Positions 55,503 through 63,834 of a stretch of DNA of 64,000 nt are shown one piece after another. The DNA is from Dokdonia sp. (GTDB taxonomy: Bacteria; Bacteroidota; Bacteroidia; Flavobacteriales; Flavobacteriaceae): assembly GCA_020630915.1 (NCBI GenBank), contig JAHDIF010000001.1:62001-126000 (forward strand), given 5' to 3'. The notes beneath the pieces are model-generated. The model worked only from the letters and a program-made list of their open reading frames with translations. It was not told the origin of the DNA and made no database searches. The stretch's first letter is position 1. Each line of letters begins with the position of its first letter. Made by a program: the position numbers and the translations under genes.

Positions 55503-56801
55503 TTACCCTACTCCTAAACGTACTTCTATACGCTCAATTTTTGTGTTAGAAGTCTCAAGAATATGGTATGAGATTTCTCCTACTTCTATCGTCTCACCCT
55601 TCTCTGGAATCCCTTCCGTATGATGCACAACTAAACCTCCTAAAGTTTCATAGTTCTCACTTTCAGGAAGTTCTATTTTGTATATTTCATTAATATAGTC
55701 TACTTCTAATCGCGCAGAAAACCTGTACGTATAGGCATCTATCATTTGTTCTTCGAGTACTACACTATCATGTTCGTCTTCTATTTCTCCAAAAAGTTCT
55801 TCTACAATATCCTCTACCGTCATCATTCCACTAGTACCTCCATACTCATCTATGACTACTGCTATACTCTGTCGCTTTTTTGTAAGTACGTTTAGCACAT
55901 CTTTTACAAGCATCGTTTCTGGCACATATACTACTGGCATAAGCACACTACTAATGGTTTTGGGCTTTTTAAAAAGTGCAAAGGTGTGTACATACCCAAC
56001 AATATCATCTATAGTTCCTTTATAGACTAGTATTTTAGATAAACCTGTTTCTATAAATTTCTCAAGCAAATCAGATGGAGGTGTTCGCTCTTCTATGGCA
56101 AGAATTTCTGTTCTTGGTATCATCACTTCGCGTGACTTTACTTCAGAAAATTCAAGTGCATTCTGGAAGATTTGTATTTCAGAGTCTACCTCTTCTTGGT
56201 CGGATACAGATTCCATTTGTTCTGAAATGTAATTTCCTAGTTCCACTTTCGTGAAAGCTAACTGCACCTCATCGCCTTCGGTTTTAAAAAAACGCTTTAA
56301 GACGAAGTCTGAAATCCAGATCACAAAACCGCTCAGCACACCGAAAAGAACGTAAAAAAAATAGGCAGGTATGGCAAAAACCTTGAGAAGCTTGTTTGCA
56401 TAAATTTGAAAAAACACTTTGGGCAAAAACTCGGCCGTGAGAAGAATAACCACAGTAGAGATAATGGTCTGACTCAGTAAACTGAATTCTGTTATAAAGT
56501 TTTGCAACCATCCCATGTTTTCGCCGAAAGGCAACCCCATCAACCATTCTTGCAACACATCTCCCATAAAATATCCATAGACCACAAGGGCAATGTTATT
56601 ACCCAGAAGCATCGTCGCAATAAACTTGGAGGGTTTTGCGGTAAGTTTTTTTAAGATATTGGATAAAAAGTCATCTTGCTTTTTCTCGATTTCTATGTGG
56701 ATCTTATTTGCAGAGACATAGGCAATTTCCATTCCTGAGAAAAAGGCCGATAGTAATAAAGTGGCAATGATTACAAGTACCTGAACTTCTATACTACCCA
56801 T
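55503..56801 (-). CDS. DUF21/CBS/CorC-HlyC membrane protein (hemolysin C family)
   Basis: 432 residues. A DUF21 (CNNM) membrane domain with SAFFSGMEIAYVSANKIHIE and three to four helices, a CBS pair (MIPRTEILAIEERTPPSDLL, VLTKKRQSIAVVIDEYGGTS) and a CorC_HlyC C-terminal domain (DAYTYRFSARLEVDYINEIY). The family is linked to Mg or other divalent cation export; a hemolytic role is not implied. GldE is a relative, but this copy lacks a gliding-gene context. It starts next to the small membrane gene at 56802. Confidence 0.9.
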   Translation of the reverse strand: MGSIEVQVLVIIATLLLSAFFSGMEIAYVSANKIHIEIEKKQDDFLSNILKKLTAKPSKFIATMLLGNNIALVVYGYFMGDVLQEWLMGLPFGENMGWLQNFITEFSLLSQTIISTVVILLTAEFLPKVFFQIYANKLLKVFAIPAYFFYVLFGVLSGFVIWISDFVLKRFFKTEGDEVQLAFTKVELGNYISEQMESVSDQEEVDSEIQIFQNALEFSEVKSREVMIPRTEILAIEERTPPSDLLEKFIETGLSKILVYKGTIDDIVGYVHTFALFKKPKTISSVLMPVVYVPETMLVKDVLNVLTKKRQSIAVVIDEYGGTSGMMTVEDIVEELFGEIEDEHDSVVLEEQMIDAYTYRFSARLEVDYINEIYKIELPESENYETLGGLVVHHTEGIPEKGETIEVGEISYHILETSNTKIERIEVRLGVG

Positions 56802-56996
56802 TTAAGGATTGTTACGTTTTTCAAATTTTTTACGGAAGTGTCTTCTAAAAAAGAACATCCCAATACTTATTACTGTAAAAAACAGAAAGAGATAGGCTTT
56901 GTTTCTATCTTCATTCCACTTTGCGTAGGTTTCTATGGCACCTAGCACGGCTACTACTGCATAGAGCCACTCCGTATATTTTGCGTATCGCATCAT
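56802..56996 (-). CDS. Small membrane protein
   Basis: 64 residues with two hydrophobic segments (about 9-24 and 33-50) and a basic C terminus FRRHFRKKFEKRN. Unknown family. Start overlaps the lptC stop by 4 nt and its stop abuts the next gene, so it is embedded in the operon. That tight packing is the main reason to believe it is real. Confidence 0.7.
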   Translation of the reverse strand: MMRYAKYTEWLYAVVAVLGAIETYAKWNEDRNKAYLFLFFTVISIGMFFFRRHFRKKFEKRNNP

Positions 56997-57574
56997 TGTT
57001 CTTGCTGTTCTTCTTGGGATTCTTCTTTTACGTATTGCTTACTAACGTTATTTAAAGATACAAAATTTGTGAAGTCTTTGTTAGAATCAAACAGATCTCC
57101 GTCATTACTAGAACCATCTGCCGTTACTAGACGATACGGTTGATCTGTAAATATCCAGTTGTTTGTTTGATCCCAATATAATTGGGACGCATTTAGAGTA
57201 ACCGAATCACTTGTAAATAGGGTTACATTATTTTGTAAGTCTATGAGGTTTGTTTGTTCATAGCGTATGGCATACTCTGAGGTAATCACATTTTCCTTGC
57301 CATCGTCATCCCTAAAGGTGACCTCTACTCCTTCTGGAAATTCTTGATATGGGAATCCCGCATTTGCATAGTTGAGCATAGAAGCGGCTTTGAGATGAGA
57401 AGTTACCTTACCTGAGTCTGTATATTTTAAGTTGATACCTGTTCCCTGCGCAATAGGTCCGTCCGATTTGATTCGTGATTTACGTATCTCTTCCCCCTTG
57501 CCTTTGCAGCTAAAAAACAAAGTCACAGCAAATGCTGTGACTAAGTATAGACTATATGTTACAATTCTACTCAT
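56993..57574 (-). CDS. lptC: LPS export protein LptC
   Basis: Bitopic inner-membrane protein that passes LPS from the LptBFG complex to the periplasmic bridge, 193 residues. N-terminal helix (YSLYLVTAFAVTLFFSCKGK) also contains a lipobox-like Cys. The beta-jellyroll shows EFPEGVEVTFRDDDGKEN, ITSEYAIRYEQTNLIDLQNN and LNASQLYWDQTNNWIFTDQP, the Bacteroidota LptC pattern. Start overlaps the upstream TPR gene's stop by one base (TAATG). Confidence 0.9.
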   Translation of the reverse strand: MSRIVTYSLYLVTAFAVTLFFSCKGKGEEIRKSRIKSDGPIAQGTGINLKYTDSGKVTSHLKAASMLNYANAGFPYQEFPEGVEVTFRDDDGKENVITSEYAIRYEQTNLIDLQNNVTLFTSDSVTLNASQLYWDQTNNWIFTDQPYRLVTADGSSNDGDLFDSNKDFTNFVSLNNVSKQYVKEESQEEQQEQ

Positions 57575-58953
57575 TAAAGATTAGGAACTCGCACGCTTGA
57601 TCCGATCCAACAGTTAAACTTCACTGTTGTTCCTGCCTTATTTTGTGAGAAGATCATTGCCTTATCTGGAGCTTTTGCTCTGTAAGATGCAGCAGTTCCA
57701 TTTGCTGTTTTAGCAAGTGATGGGTTTACACGTCCTGCTCTCTCTGCGGTGTTTGCCGCTAGCCAGTAGGTAGCTCTTTTGTCAAAAACACTGCTACCAC
57801 AATTATTAGCACTTGCTGCATACATTGCTGCAATGTTTAAGTAACATCTTCCCATAGAAGGATTTTCTGCCAAAGCCTTATTATATAGACCTCTTGCTTT
57901 CCCATAGCTTCCAGCTTTCTTAGCTTTATTAGCTAATCTGTAATAAGCATCTGCTCTTTCTAATGGATCTGTTTCAAGATCAATAGACTCTTGGTAATAT
58001 CTAGCTTCTGCCGCTGCATCACCTCTTTTTCCAGCAAGAATACCTAAATACTTCGCACTCTTAGCAGAAGGTTCTAGTCTGTGTAACTCCGTTACTAAAT
58101 TTTGGAATAAACTAGAATCTGTACAATCCTTACCTGCAAGTCTTCCAGCCGCTTTTCTAATCCAGTCGATATCATTCTTCATAGAATCAAAATCTTTCTG
58201 GTATAAAGGAATAAGGTTATCACAGTTTCCTAAAGCCCCAAGAGCGCTATCTGTACTTCCTCCAAAAATTCCAAACGCCTTGAGGTTTGTTTCATATCCT
58301 TTAACTCGTTTTGCTTCTTTTGCAGATAATTTCTGTCCAGCATCTTCTTTATCTTTTAACTTCTGAAGCTTAGCATCTAGTTTAGAAGCCTCTTTATTCA
58401 ACTTTATTTGCGTTTCGTCGTATAGATCAAAAACTTCTTGTAGTTGCACATCTCCAGACTTGTAAAGATCTACCGCTAGTTTAAATCTCGCATAGATACT
58501 TTTTGCACTTGTTATTGAAGTTGCATCTTTTGCAAAAGCAGCTTTAAATGCATCAAACTGTGATTTTTTAGTACCTATCTCGTTATCAAATAGTATTTGA
58601 GCTTGATCTGCTGCATTTTTGCCTTTGGGCGTTTTTGCAGGAAAATATTGTTCTCTCTGCTTCATAAACTCTATTAAGTCTAAAGCAATCGCTCTTTTCT
58701 GGTCACCTGTAGCTTTCTTAAGGTCTGCCTTTAATAACTGAGCTCCTCTTTGATATAAAGCTAGAGACCAAGTAGGACAATCTTTTCTTAATTTTTCAAA
58801 ATGTGGTCGAGCTGTTTCCCAATTCTTTACTTTTGCTGCTTCGTTAAAAACAGAGCCCGTAGTCATGCACTCTTCGCTTATCTGAGCTTGCATACCTGTT
58901 ACTCCAACAACAAGGAATAAAGCAGTAAGAAATGTGGTTACTTTAGTTTTCAT
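57574..58953 (-). CDS. Secreted tetratricopeptide-repeat protein
   Basis: 459 residues with signal peptide MKTKVTTFLTALFLVVGVTG ending near MQAQ. Helical throughout; TPR-like pairs are clearest at YYQESIDLETDPLERADAYY, LANKAKKAGSYGKARGLYNK and ALAENPSMGRCYLNIAAMYA. No catalytic motif. Conserved next to lptC, coaX and an outer-membrane protein in flavobacteria, so a role in envelope assembly is plausible. Coupled to lptC by the TAATG overlap. Confidence 0.82.
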   Translation of the reverse strand: MKTKVTTFLTALFLVVGVTGMQAQISEECMTTGSVFNEAAKVKNWETARPHFEKLRKDCPTWSLALYQRGAQLLKADLKKATGDQKRAIALDLIEFMKQREQYFPAKTPKGKNAADQAQILFDNEIGTKKSQFDAFKAAFAKDATSITSAKSIYARFKLAVDLYKSGDVQLQEVFDLYDETQIKLNKEASKLDAKLQKLKDKEDAGQKLSAKEAKRVKGYETNLKAFGIFGGSTDSALGALGNCDNLIPLYQKDFDSMKNDIDWIRKAAGRLAGKDCTDSSLFQNLVTELHRLEPSAKSAKYLGILAGKRGDAAAEARYYQESIDLETDPLERADAYYRLANKAKKAGSYGKARGLYNKALAENPSMGRCYLNIAAMYAASANNCGSSVFDKRATYWLAANTAERAGRVNPSLAKTANGTAASYRAKAPDKAMIFSQNKAGTTVKFNCWIGSSVRVPNL

Positions 58954-58971
58954 AGTCTAGGTTTTATGCTA

Positions 58972-60219
58972 TTAATTAAATTTTCTTTTGAGGAACCAAA
59001 TATCATTTAATGATAAACTCAATCCAACGTTAAAAAAGTTTTCTTGTACTAAATTTGCTGTAGTTGTTCCTCGTTGACCATACTCAAAAGTAAGGTTTAA
59101 GTTACTTATATTTCGTCTAGCTGGTAGTCCTACTCCAAAAGATATGCCAAACTCATTTATATTTTCGTTAGACACCACCAGTCCTGTATCTTCATATCTA
59201 AATCCAGCTCTATACGTCACGCGCTCAAAATAGCTAGAAACAGAATTATAATTAGGAACATAAAATCCTCCTACATTTAATGAAGACCCATCTACAAAAC
59301 TCGCTTGCTCTGCGTTAAAAGATCTATTTGTAAAGTTGCTGGTCTTTCTCGTAGTGTACTCTGCCCCTACAAACCATTTATTAGGAGCTCCTAATCCTAA
59401 TCCAATTGTGGTAGATGAGGGAAAATCAAAATCAGAATCTGCAATATTACTATCAACGATATCCAATTCTTGAACGAGCCCTAAATCATTTGTAACTACA
59501 GACGCGATCTGCCTATCGTTCTCAGACGAGAAATTAGATGAAGGCACATACTTAATAGAAGAACGCAACTCTAACTTATCAGATAGCATTGTCTCGTATT
59601 GTGCTCCAAACTCCCATACAAATCCGCTCAAATCAGACCTGTTACTCTCTAAGGTACCTAGCTCAACGTCATCCTGAATCCTTAAAGTTTCATTCTGAAT
59701 ATTACCAAAATTATAAGTAGCTGATACGCCTAAACTCAGTCCCTTGTACACCTCGTATCCTCCAGATAGAAAAACACGATTAAGACCTCCTCTTCCATCA
59801 AAAGTAGTAACAAAATCGTCTTGAATATCTTCAATATCATATCCAACCGCTGTCCAAGGCATTAGGCCAAAACTTACACCTCCCTTTTTTGCTACAGGAA
59901 ATCCTAAAGCAACATAATCAAAGGTTGTGTTTGTGCCTTTACTCGTATTATTTGATTCGTTAAAAGTTACCGTATTGTGATTTGCCCCTACCGTAAACGT
60001 CACAAATCGAAGCTTTGCAAGTTGTGCTGGATTAGAAAGATTGAGGTGAAGACTATCGCTATACAGACCTAATCCACCCATCCCTCTATTTTCTACTGTT
60101 CCTTTAAATTGCTGTACACCTATCCCATAAAAAGAATAGGGCGACGAGGTACCGCCTTCTTGTGCATTTGTCTTAAAAACAAGCACTAATACTACTAGTA
60201 GTATAACTTTTTTAATCAT
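58972..60219 (-). CDS. Outer-membrane beta-barrel protein
   Basis: 415 residues. Signal peptide MIKKVILLVVLVLVFKTNAQ, then SSPYSFYGIGVQQFKGTVEN and GMGGLGLYSDSLHLNLSNPA, the opening of the FadL/PorV-like barrels of Bacteroidota; alternating strands follow and the chain ends in WFLKRKFN. The function is not known; it could be a porin or assembly factor. It overlaps coaX by 8 nt and lies 18 nt before the TPR gene. Confidence 0.82.
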   Translation of the reverse strand: MIKKVILLVVLVLVFKTNAQEGGTSSPYSFYGIGVQQFKGTVENRGMGGLGLYSDSLHLNLSNPAQLAKLRFVTFTVGANHNTVTFNESNNTSKGTNTTFDYVALGFPVAKKGGVSFGLMPWTAVGYDIEDIQDDFVTTFDGRGGLNRVFLSGGYEVYKGLSLGVSATYNFGNIQNETLRIQDDVELGTLESNRSDLSGFVWEFGAQYETMLSDKLELRSSIKYVPSSNFSSENDRQIASVVTNDLGLVQELDIVDSNIADSDFDFPSSTTIGLGLGAPNKWFVGAEYTTRKTSNFTNRSFNAEQASFVDGSSLNVGGFYVPNYNSVSSYFERVTYRAGFRYEDTGLVVSNENINEFGISFGVGLPARRNISNLNLTFEYGQRGTTTANLVQENFFNVGLSLSLNDIWFLKRKFN

Positions 60220-60937
60220 TCGAGTTTATTAAAATGTAATTAAGGCCCTCCAGCAAAAAATTAGAGAGCGCAAATATGCTATTTTTTAATCGTTTTGACA
60301 AGAATTCTCCATCTCCACCAGTAATTACGACCGTTTGTACTTGAAATTCTTCCTTATATCGACTTATAACGCCATCTATCTCTGCTAAGACGCCATTAAT
60401 TACACCAGAAAACATGGCGCTTTCCGTCGTATTTCCAACAAGTTCTTGTTCTTGTACTCCAGAAAGTAAAGGAAGATTAGCCGTGTAGTTATGCATCGCT
60501 TCATACCGCAGCCGTATTCCCGGTGCAATGGCTCCTCCCCAATAGCGTGCTTTTTCATCTAGGTAATCATATGTGATACAAGAACCTACGTCAATAACGA
60601 GACCAGATGTTTGGGGGTACGCTTTCGCGAAAGCGGCCATCAAACCTATTCTATCAACTCCCAAAGTCTCAGGAGTTTTATACATATTTATAAATGGCAC
60701 CTTTGTCTCATGAGTCAATAGGATTGTAGGAAATCTAAGCTGTACGGATCTTCTTTGTTTTTCAGATAATCTTCCTACAGAAGAAATAATTGCTTTAGTG
60801 ACAGGATATTTTCCTGCGAATATTCCTATCTGAGCTATAAAATCATTCCTGTCAATATATACAAGCTCTTCCAAATGAGTATTGTCAAAAACCGCAGCTT
60901 TAACCCTCGTATTCCCTACATCAATAATTAATTGCAT
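60212..60937 (-). CDS. coaX: Type III pantothenate kinase
   Basis: First enzyme of coenzyme A synthesis, 241 residues. ASKHA phosphate loop IIDVGNTRVKAAVFD, substrate loop TPETLGVDRIGLMAAFAKAY and the second phosphate motif GLVIDVGSCITYDYLD are present; the adenosine motif is VVITGGDGEFLSKRL. Short length is normal for Bacteroidota. First gene of the coaX / outer-membrane protein / TPR / lptC operon. A palindrome copy at 60621 is read as AAFAKAYP inside the active-site region. Confidence 0.95.
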   Translation of the reverse strand: MQLIIDVGNTRVKAAVFDNTHLEELVYIDRNDFIAQIGIFAGKYPVTKAIISSVGRLSEKQRRSVQLRFPTILLTHETKVPFINMYKTPETLGVDRIGLMAAFAKAYPQTSGLVIDVGSCITYDYLDEKARYWGGAIAPGIRLRYEAMHNYTANLPLLSGVQEQELVGNTTESAMFSGVINGVLAEIDGVISRYKEEFQVQTVVITGGDGEFLSKRLKNSIFALSNFLLEGLNYILINSND

Positions 60938-61211
60938 ACATACCTTTTGAAGTGATCAAAAATACAAATTGATATTCCCCTTGCTGTTAACGGAATTATA
61001 AAAGGTGCTCCTTTCTTAAAATCTTAGGGTTATTAACAATATTTGTGCTTTTCAACGAAAAACGCTCTGCCTTTTGCCGAGTAGATTGTAAAAAACCATA
61101 CTTTTATAAACATTAGTGAATAAAGCTCTTATAACTAAGAGGCTAAAAAACTCATAATGAAGTGTTTAATTAGGAGATTTACTCCATATTAACCCCATAA
61201 ACATTTTTATT

Positions 61212-61337
61212 ATGAAAAAAATGATTTTCGCTGCAATTTGTGCAGTAACGATTCTTGCAGTAAGCAGTACAGTAAATGCTGCTCCAAGTGAAAAAAGTAT
61301 TGACAAAGCAAAATATGAAGTCCCACCAAACGGATAG
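61212..61337 (+). CDS. 41-residue secreted peptide
   Basis: ATG 61212 opens a 41-codon frame with a full signal peptide, MKKMIFAAICAVTILAVSST ending VNAAPS, and a mature tail of about 18 residues (SEKSIDKAKYEVPPNG). The next gene starts inside it at 61315, 23 nt before its stop and in another frame, so translation may be coupled. I do not recognise a named family. The classic signal peptide and lack of other coding here support it, but its short length keeps confidence moderate. Confidence 0.6.
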   Translation: MKKMIFAAICAVTILAVSSTVNAAPSEKSIDKAKYEVPPNG

Positions 61338-61797
61338 AAAGAAAAGACTCATTTTAGGAGGTGTGATTGCTTTTTTATTAGCAATCACACCTTTTTTATT
61401 TTATTTATACAAATATGCCCCAGATGATTCAAAAGTTTGGAAAACACCTTTAGGCACCATAGAGAGCGGCAGGTTTAATTACGTTCAAAGCTATATACAC
61501 GCCTTGTTTACAAAAATCACTTTCGTTATTATCACTTCCTTATGGTTTATTTCTTCTAGGGATTGGTGGAAATGGGCTATATTAATCCCACTTACCATGT
61601 TTCTTTTTCAGTTGATTGGAGTGATTAACTATCAAGAAAAATTTATAGACGAGTTTGACTTTTGGTACGCACTCCCTATTATTATACCTACCTTATTAAC
61701 TCTTATTTGGATAGGGAACGAAATAAACAAAACAATTGGGGATATTGATCTAAGGGAAGAACTAGAGGAAGAGCTAGAGCAGTATGACACCACTTAA
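61315..61797 (+). CDS. Small integral membrane protein overlapping the secreted peptide gene
   Basis: 160 residues from ATG 61315. Three membrane segments (about 13-31, 58-95 as two parts, and 118-137), with the phrase SRDWWKWAILIPLTMFLFQL and an acidic tail DLREELEEELEQYDTT. No known family. I reject the in-frame TTG at 61276 because it lies deep in the peptide gene. The overlap with the preceding small gene suggests that the two form one transcript. Confidence 0.7.
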   Translation: MKSHQTDRKKRLILGGVIAFLLAITPFLFYLYKYAPDDSKVWKTPLGTIESGRFNYVQSYIHALFTKITFVIITSLWFISSRDWWKWAILIPLTMFLFQLIGVINYQEKFIDEFDFWYALPIIIPTLLTLIWIGNEINKTIGDIDLREELEEELEQYDTT

Positions 61798-61834
61798 TCC
61801 TCCTACAGGCATTTATTTTTTTGTGAAATTTCTA

Positions 61835-62023
61835 TTACGCATCTGCTTTTGACAAACATTTATATGTGAGTACGTAACTCCAATCATTTGCAATTTTTGT
61901 AAAACTACCGGCATAGGTGTGATCATGATGCCTCTTAAGGTGCTTATGTAAATCTTTCGCATCTCTGTAATAAAAGATATGCCTACTTTTAAAAAAATGA
62001 TATAACAATAATGCATCGTAAAC
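61835..62023 (-). pseudogene. Short open frame without ATG, possible gene remnant
   Basis: An open minus-strand frame of 62 codons with protein-like content: HFFKSRHIFYYRDAKDLHKH, RRHHDHTYAGSFTKIANDWS and the end YKCLSKADA. It has no ATG or GTG; the only start is TTG at 62008. It lies between the membrane-protein gene and tRNA-Phe. A longer alternative frame in this region has poorer composition. Either a small TTG-started gene or the 3' remnant of a decayed one. Confidence 0.3.
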
Positions 62024-62037
62024 TCATCTAAAAACAA

Positions 62038-62062
62038 AAAACCCGATCAAAGATCGGGTTTT
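62038..62062 (-). terminator. Terminator after tRNA-Phe
   Basis: AAAACCCGATC / GATCGGGTTTT with a 3-nt loop; the A-rich left flank gives the U run on the minus strand, 5 nt past the tRNA. Confidence 0.85.
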
Positions 62063-62066
62063 AATG

Positions 62067-62139
<73 letters not shown>

Positions 62140-62324
62140 TCGCGTAAGCGGATGCAAATATAAAACCTTTCTTAAACCTTACAACTACTTTTTAAAAAAA
62201 AATCCAAAAATACCTTACACACATTCTTCATCAAAAAAGTAAGGCAACCTCTTCTCACAATTTGTCGTAAGTAATTGTACAACGTTTCGATTAACTATAT
62301 ATTTAACCTCCTTAATATAATACT

Positions 62325-62660
62325 ATGGCAGATACATATTACGATCCTAAAGATTTACGAAAATTTGGAAAAATCACTGAGTGGAGTGAAGAACTTGGTA
62401 CCAAATTTTTTGATTGGTATGGAGCCGTTTTTCAAGAAGGCGCACTATCGCAAAGAGAGAAATCTCTCATCGCACTCGCTGTAGCACATACAGAGCAGTG
62501 CCCCTATTGCATTGATGCCTACACAAAGGATGGGCTTCAAAGAGGGATCACAAAAGAAGAAATGATGGAAGCAGTGCACGTAGGCGCAGCCATAAAAAGT
62601 GGAGCCGCCCTTGTACACTCTACCATGATGATGAATAAAGTTAATAAATTAGATGGATAA
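62325..62660 (+). CDS. Arsenosugar-cluster peroxidase-like protein (AhpD/CMD fold)
   Basis: 111 residues, carboxymuconolactone-decarboxylase/AhpD fold. Redox motif HTEQCPYCIDAYTKDGLQRG has a CxxC; in many relatives of this subfamily (TIGR04169-like) the first position is selenocysteine, here both are Cys. It lies directly upstream of arsS and, from that context, belongs to arsenosugar biosynthesis; its exact reaction is not known. A damaged palindrome sits in the gap to arsS. Confidence 0.88.
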   Translation: MADTYYDPKDLRKFGKITEWSEELGTKFFDWYGAVFQEGALSQREKSLIALAVAHTEQCPYCIDAYTKDGLQRGITKEEMMEAVHVGAAIKSGAALVHSTMMMNKVNKLDG

Positions 62661-62703
62661 TCTGTAAGGTATCCCACAACACACGTCTAATTGAGCTTAG
62701 CAC

Positions 62704-62734
62704 GCTCCTGCGGAAAAGGCAGGTTTGCGAAAGC
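62704..62734. repeat. Palindrome interrupted by a 17-bp hairpin insert
   Basis: GCT + 17-bp insert (62707-62723, CCTGC ... GCAGG) + TTTGCGAAAGC. Without the insert it is the 14-bp palindrome with one change (C to T). The insertion point is the same as at 19580-19613. Confidence 0.8.
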
Positions 62735-62773
62735 GTAAAACACAAAACACCCTCATTGAGGGCAATACCATAT

Positions 62774-63829
62774 ATGTCAGCAACAAAATCGCTCAAAAAA
62801 ACAGGAAGTGAACTCGCACAAGCAAATAAGCAGCTGGAAATTTTATCTGGAGGTATCTTTAAAGACGAGCTCCCCACCTTCGCAAAAAAAATAAAGGAAA
62901 CCAATCAGCTTCCCCTAAGGCCTCGCAAACTTGAAATTCTACAAATTAATGTAGGATATATGTGCAATCAGGTATGCGATCATTGCCACGTAGATGCTGG
63001 TCCAGATCGTAGAGAAATTATGACCTGGGATACGATGGAACAATGCCTTGAGGTAATACGCAATACAGGAGCACACACCTTAGATTTAACAGGAGGTGCC
63101 CCAGAGATGAATCCTAATTTTAGACGGTTTGTGGAAGAAGCGAGCAAAGCTGGAATCAAAGATTTTATCGTGCGTAGCAATCTTACGATCATTCGAGCCA
63201 ATAAAAAATACTACGATCTACCTGACTTTTTCAAAAAACACAATGTACACGTAGTCTCTTCTATGCCTCACTGGACACGCGGAAAGACAGACAAGCAAAG
63301 AGGTGATGGTGTTTTTGATAAATCTATCAAAGCACTGCAAGAACTTAATGAACGTGGTTATGGGATGCCAGGCAGCGACCTTCGTCTAGATCTTGTGTAC
63401 AACCCTTCTGGTGCATTTCTTCCAGGGGATCAAGCAAGTATGGAGAAAGACTTTAAAAAAGCGTTGATGGAGGATTTTGGCATTCAGTTTCATAGCTTAT
63501 TCGCTATTACAAACCTTCCTATTGCACGCTTTCTGGACTACCTCATCGCCTCAGAAAATTATGAAGATTATATGTACCAACTCGTAGAGGCGTACAATCC
63601 TATGGCTGTACAAAATGTGATGTGTACCAATACTATATCGATAAGCTGGGATGGGTATCTATTTGATTGTGACTTTAACCAGATGTTGCAACTACCCGTA
63701 AATAGTAAAGTAAAACACATATCGCAATATAACGAAGAGGTACTCCAAGACAGAGATATCGTCATCTCTCAACATTGTTATGGGTGTACTGCTGGAGCTG
63801 GAAGCAGCTGTCAAGGAACCGTTGCATAA
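62774..63829 (+). CDS. arsS: Arsenosugar biosynthesis radical SAM protein ArsS
   Basis: 351 residues. I use ATG 62774; a TTG six codons upstream is less likely. Radical-SAM CxxxCxxC is in NVGYMCNQVCDHCHVDAGP, the SAM-binding GGE-like motif in LDLTGGAPEMNP. The C-terminal DUF3641 region has MCTNTISISWDGYLFDCDF and HCYGCTAGAGSSCQG. This matches ArsS (TIGR04167), which builds the 5'-deoxyadenosyl-arsenic precursor of arsenosugars. The expected ArsM-type methyltransferase and other partners would lie beyond the window. Confidence 0.93.
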   Translation: MSATKSLKKTGSELAQANKQLEILSGGIFKDELPTFAKKIKETNQLPLRPRKLEILQINVGYMCNQVCDHCHVDAGPDRREIMTWDTMEQCLEVIRNTGAHTLDLTGGAPEMNPNFRRFVEEASKAGIKDFIVRSNLTIIRANKKYYDLPDFFKKHNVHVVSSMPHWTRGKTDKQRGDGVFDKSIKALQELNERGYGMPGSDLRLDLVYNPSGAFLPGDQASMEKDFKKALMEDFGIQFHSLFAITNLPIARFLDYLIASENYEDYMYQLVEAYNPMAVQNVMCTNTISISWDGYLFDCDFNQMLQLPVNSKVKHISQYNEEVLQDRDIVISQHCYGCTAGAGSSCQGTVA

Positions 63830-63834
63830 TCGCT

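Noticed and set aside
55503-56801. GldE gliding protein
   Set aside because: Domain order fits GldE but also the general HlyC/CorC family, and no gliding or ssb/mutY-type context is present; the general name is safer.
62325-62660. Selenocysteine in the ArsS-associated peroxidase-like protein
   Set aside because: The motif is CPYC encoded by TGC codons; no in-frame TGA.
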